A DNA stretch of 6,096 nt from JBBRLA01 sp038231615 (GTDB lineage Bacteria; Myxococcota_A; Polyangia; Palsa-1104; JAEUJZ01): positions 1-6,096 of the forward strand of contig JBBRLA010000541.1 of assembly GCA_038231615.1 (NCBI GenBank), in the 5' to 3' direction. A model generated the notes under the pieces. That model saw only the letters and a list, made by a program, of their open reading frames with translations. It searched no databases and had not been told where the DNA came from. The position numbers were made by a program, and so were the translations under genes. Below are positions 5,380 through 6,096 of the stretch, one piece after another (position 1 is the stretch's first letter; each line of letters starts with the position of its first letter).

Positions 5380-6096
5380 TCAGTTGTCTTCGGCCACGGC
5401 GGTCTGTGTGGTGCCGCCGGGCATGGCGCAGGTGGGGCGGATGCGGATCGGGCAGGCTTTCAACTTCCACTCATCCTGCGAGGCCTCCGCCGTGGCCACG
5501 TATGCCTCCCCGCGCTCCTGCGCCGCCAGCTCGCCGATGGTCACCGGCTCCCACGCCGCGTTGCCGCGTTTCAAGACCTTTAGCGAATCGTTCGATCTTG
5601 TCTTGTGTACCACTGTGATCGTCGACAGCTTGTGTACCTCGAACTCCAGTGCCTCGGGGTCCTGGCTGGCGATGATCACGGTCATCCAGCGGTGGCGCAT
5701 CTCCCGGATCATGTTCACGATCTCGGTGCTTACCCGGCCCTTGGCCATGTACTTCTGGGCCTCGTCAAAGACGATGAACTTGTTGAACTTCTGGCCCTTG
5801 TCGGTCCGCGCCAGGGAGAAGGTGTTCATCAACACGACGAACAGGGCCATGGCCTCGCGCTCAGCGATCCACTCGCCGCGGATGTCGAGTATGATGAGCA
5901 CGCCGGGCTTGAGGCGGTGGCGGATGCTGGTGGTGCCACTGAGGTAGGGGCGAAGGGCCGCCCATCGCGCCATCACCAGGGTGCGGCCTTGCCCGGTGAA
6001 GGACGCGGCTTCCAGGGCCGTCTCGACCTGCTCCAGGGTGGCCCTGGGGGAAAGGCCGCGCAGGGTCTGATCGAGCACGCTCATGTAGATGGCCGA
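5380..6096 (-). CDS. HerA/FtsK-superfamily ATPase, C-terminal part (5' end outside window)
   Basis: The frame is open to the right edge (SAIY precedes the first visible Met at 6084), so the gene starts beyond the window; 238 codons are visible. Numbering from that Met: GVLIILDIRG (61-70) is a core strand, KFIVFDEAQKYM (102-113) is a Walker B with catalytic Asp107-Glu108, EIVNMIREMRH (121-131) is the helix following it, and VIIASQDP (136-143) carries the Gln usual at the sensor position. The order Walker B, IREMRH, ASQDP is typical of HerA-like / DUF87 ATPases, ring-forming motors that move DNA or work with nucleases in repair, plasmid transfer or phage defence. The tail (KACPIRIRPTCAMPGG) looks like an ordinary C-terminus. 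The Walker A lies outside. The stop is 5 bp from the palindromic repeats. Partner genes are not visible, so the pathway is unknown. Confidence 0.82.
   Translation of the reverse strand, partial: SAIYMSVLDQTLRGLSPRATLEQVETALEAASFTGQGRTLVMARWAALRPYLSGTTSIRHRLKPGVLIILDIRGEWIAEREAMALFVVLMNTFSLARTDKGQKFNKFIVFDEAQKYMAKGRVSTEIVNMIREMRHRWMTVIIASQDPEALEFEVHKLSTITVVHKTRSNDSLKVLKRGNAAWEPVTIGELAAQERGEAYVATAEASQDEWKLKACPIRIRPTCAMPGGTTQTAVAEDN

Noticed and set aside
5258..5947. 229-residue plus-strand frame over the right end
   Set aside because: Antisense to the HerA-type ATPase and starts in the palindromic repeats; no family features.

Overview
The window is high-GC DNA with the look of a myxobacterium-like (Myxococcota, former Deltaproteobacteria) chromosome. 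The main clue is a cluster of envelope genes typical of that group: a small DUF4398-type lipoprotein, a DUF4398 / thrombospondin-type-3 / OmpA lipoprotein, and a TPR-plus-beta-barrel outer-membrane protein. The taxonomic call is inference from protein architecture only.

Layout. Positions 1-678 (+) hold the N-terminal part of a polytopic membrane protein resembling the TMTC / GT-C glycosyltransferase-like family; it loses family similarity after about 150 residues and stops inside a tandem array of five 33-bp palindromic repeats (about 651-817). Positions 818-975 are a short intergenic gap with at best a weak promoter. Positions 976-4377 (+) form a compact three-gene cluster: DUF4398-like lipoprotein, OmpA-family lipoprotein (4-bp overlap with the first gene), and outer-membrane beta-barrel protein (gap of 34 to 142 bp depending on its start). 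The 5' end of the third gene carries two more copies of the same 33-bp repeat in the opposite orientation. Each has a Shine-Dalgarno-like AGAAGGA just before a strong hairpin, and the second ends directly at a GTG/ATG start pair.

Positions 4378-5379 contain no intact gene. They hold a possible terminator, a decayed IS91-type (Y2) transposase C-terminus on the minus strand, an abutting plus-strand fragment of a PD-(D/E)XK nuclease domain of the kind attached to AAA-ATPase-like proteins, about 340 bp with nothing recognisable, and three tandem copies of a unit containing a perfect 15-bp palindrome. Positions 5380-6096 (-) hold the C-terminal part of a HerA/FtsK-superfamily ATPase whose start and Walker A lie outside the window.

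How the parts fit. The central three genes probably act together at the outer membrane: the OmpA lipoprotein ties it to peptidoglycan, the small lipoprotein shares the same N-terminal helical domain and may partner it, and the barrel protein supplies a periplasmic TPR/beta module plus a membrane-embedded domain. The right third looks like an accessory region shaped by insertion and decay beside a DNA-translocase-type ATPase, possibly part of a mobile or defence locus beyond the right edge. The most unusual signal is the 33-bp repeat family, whose copies appear to have been built into the translation-initiation region of the barrel gene.
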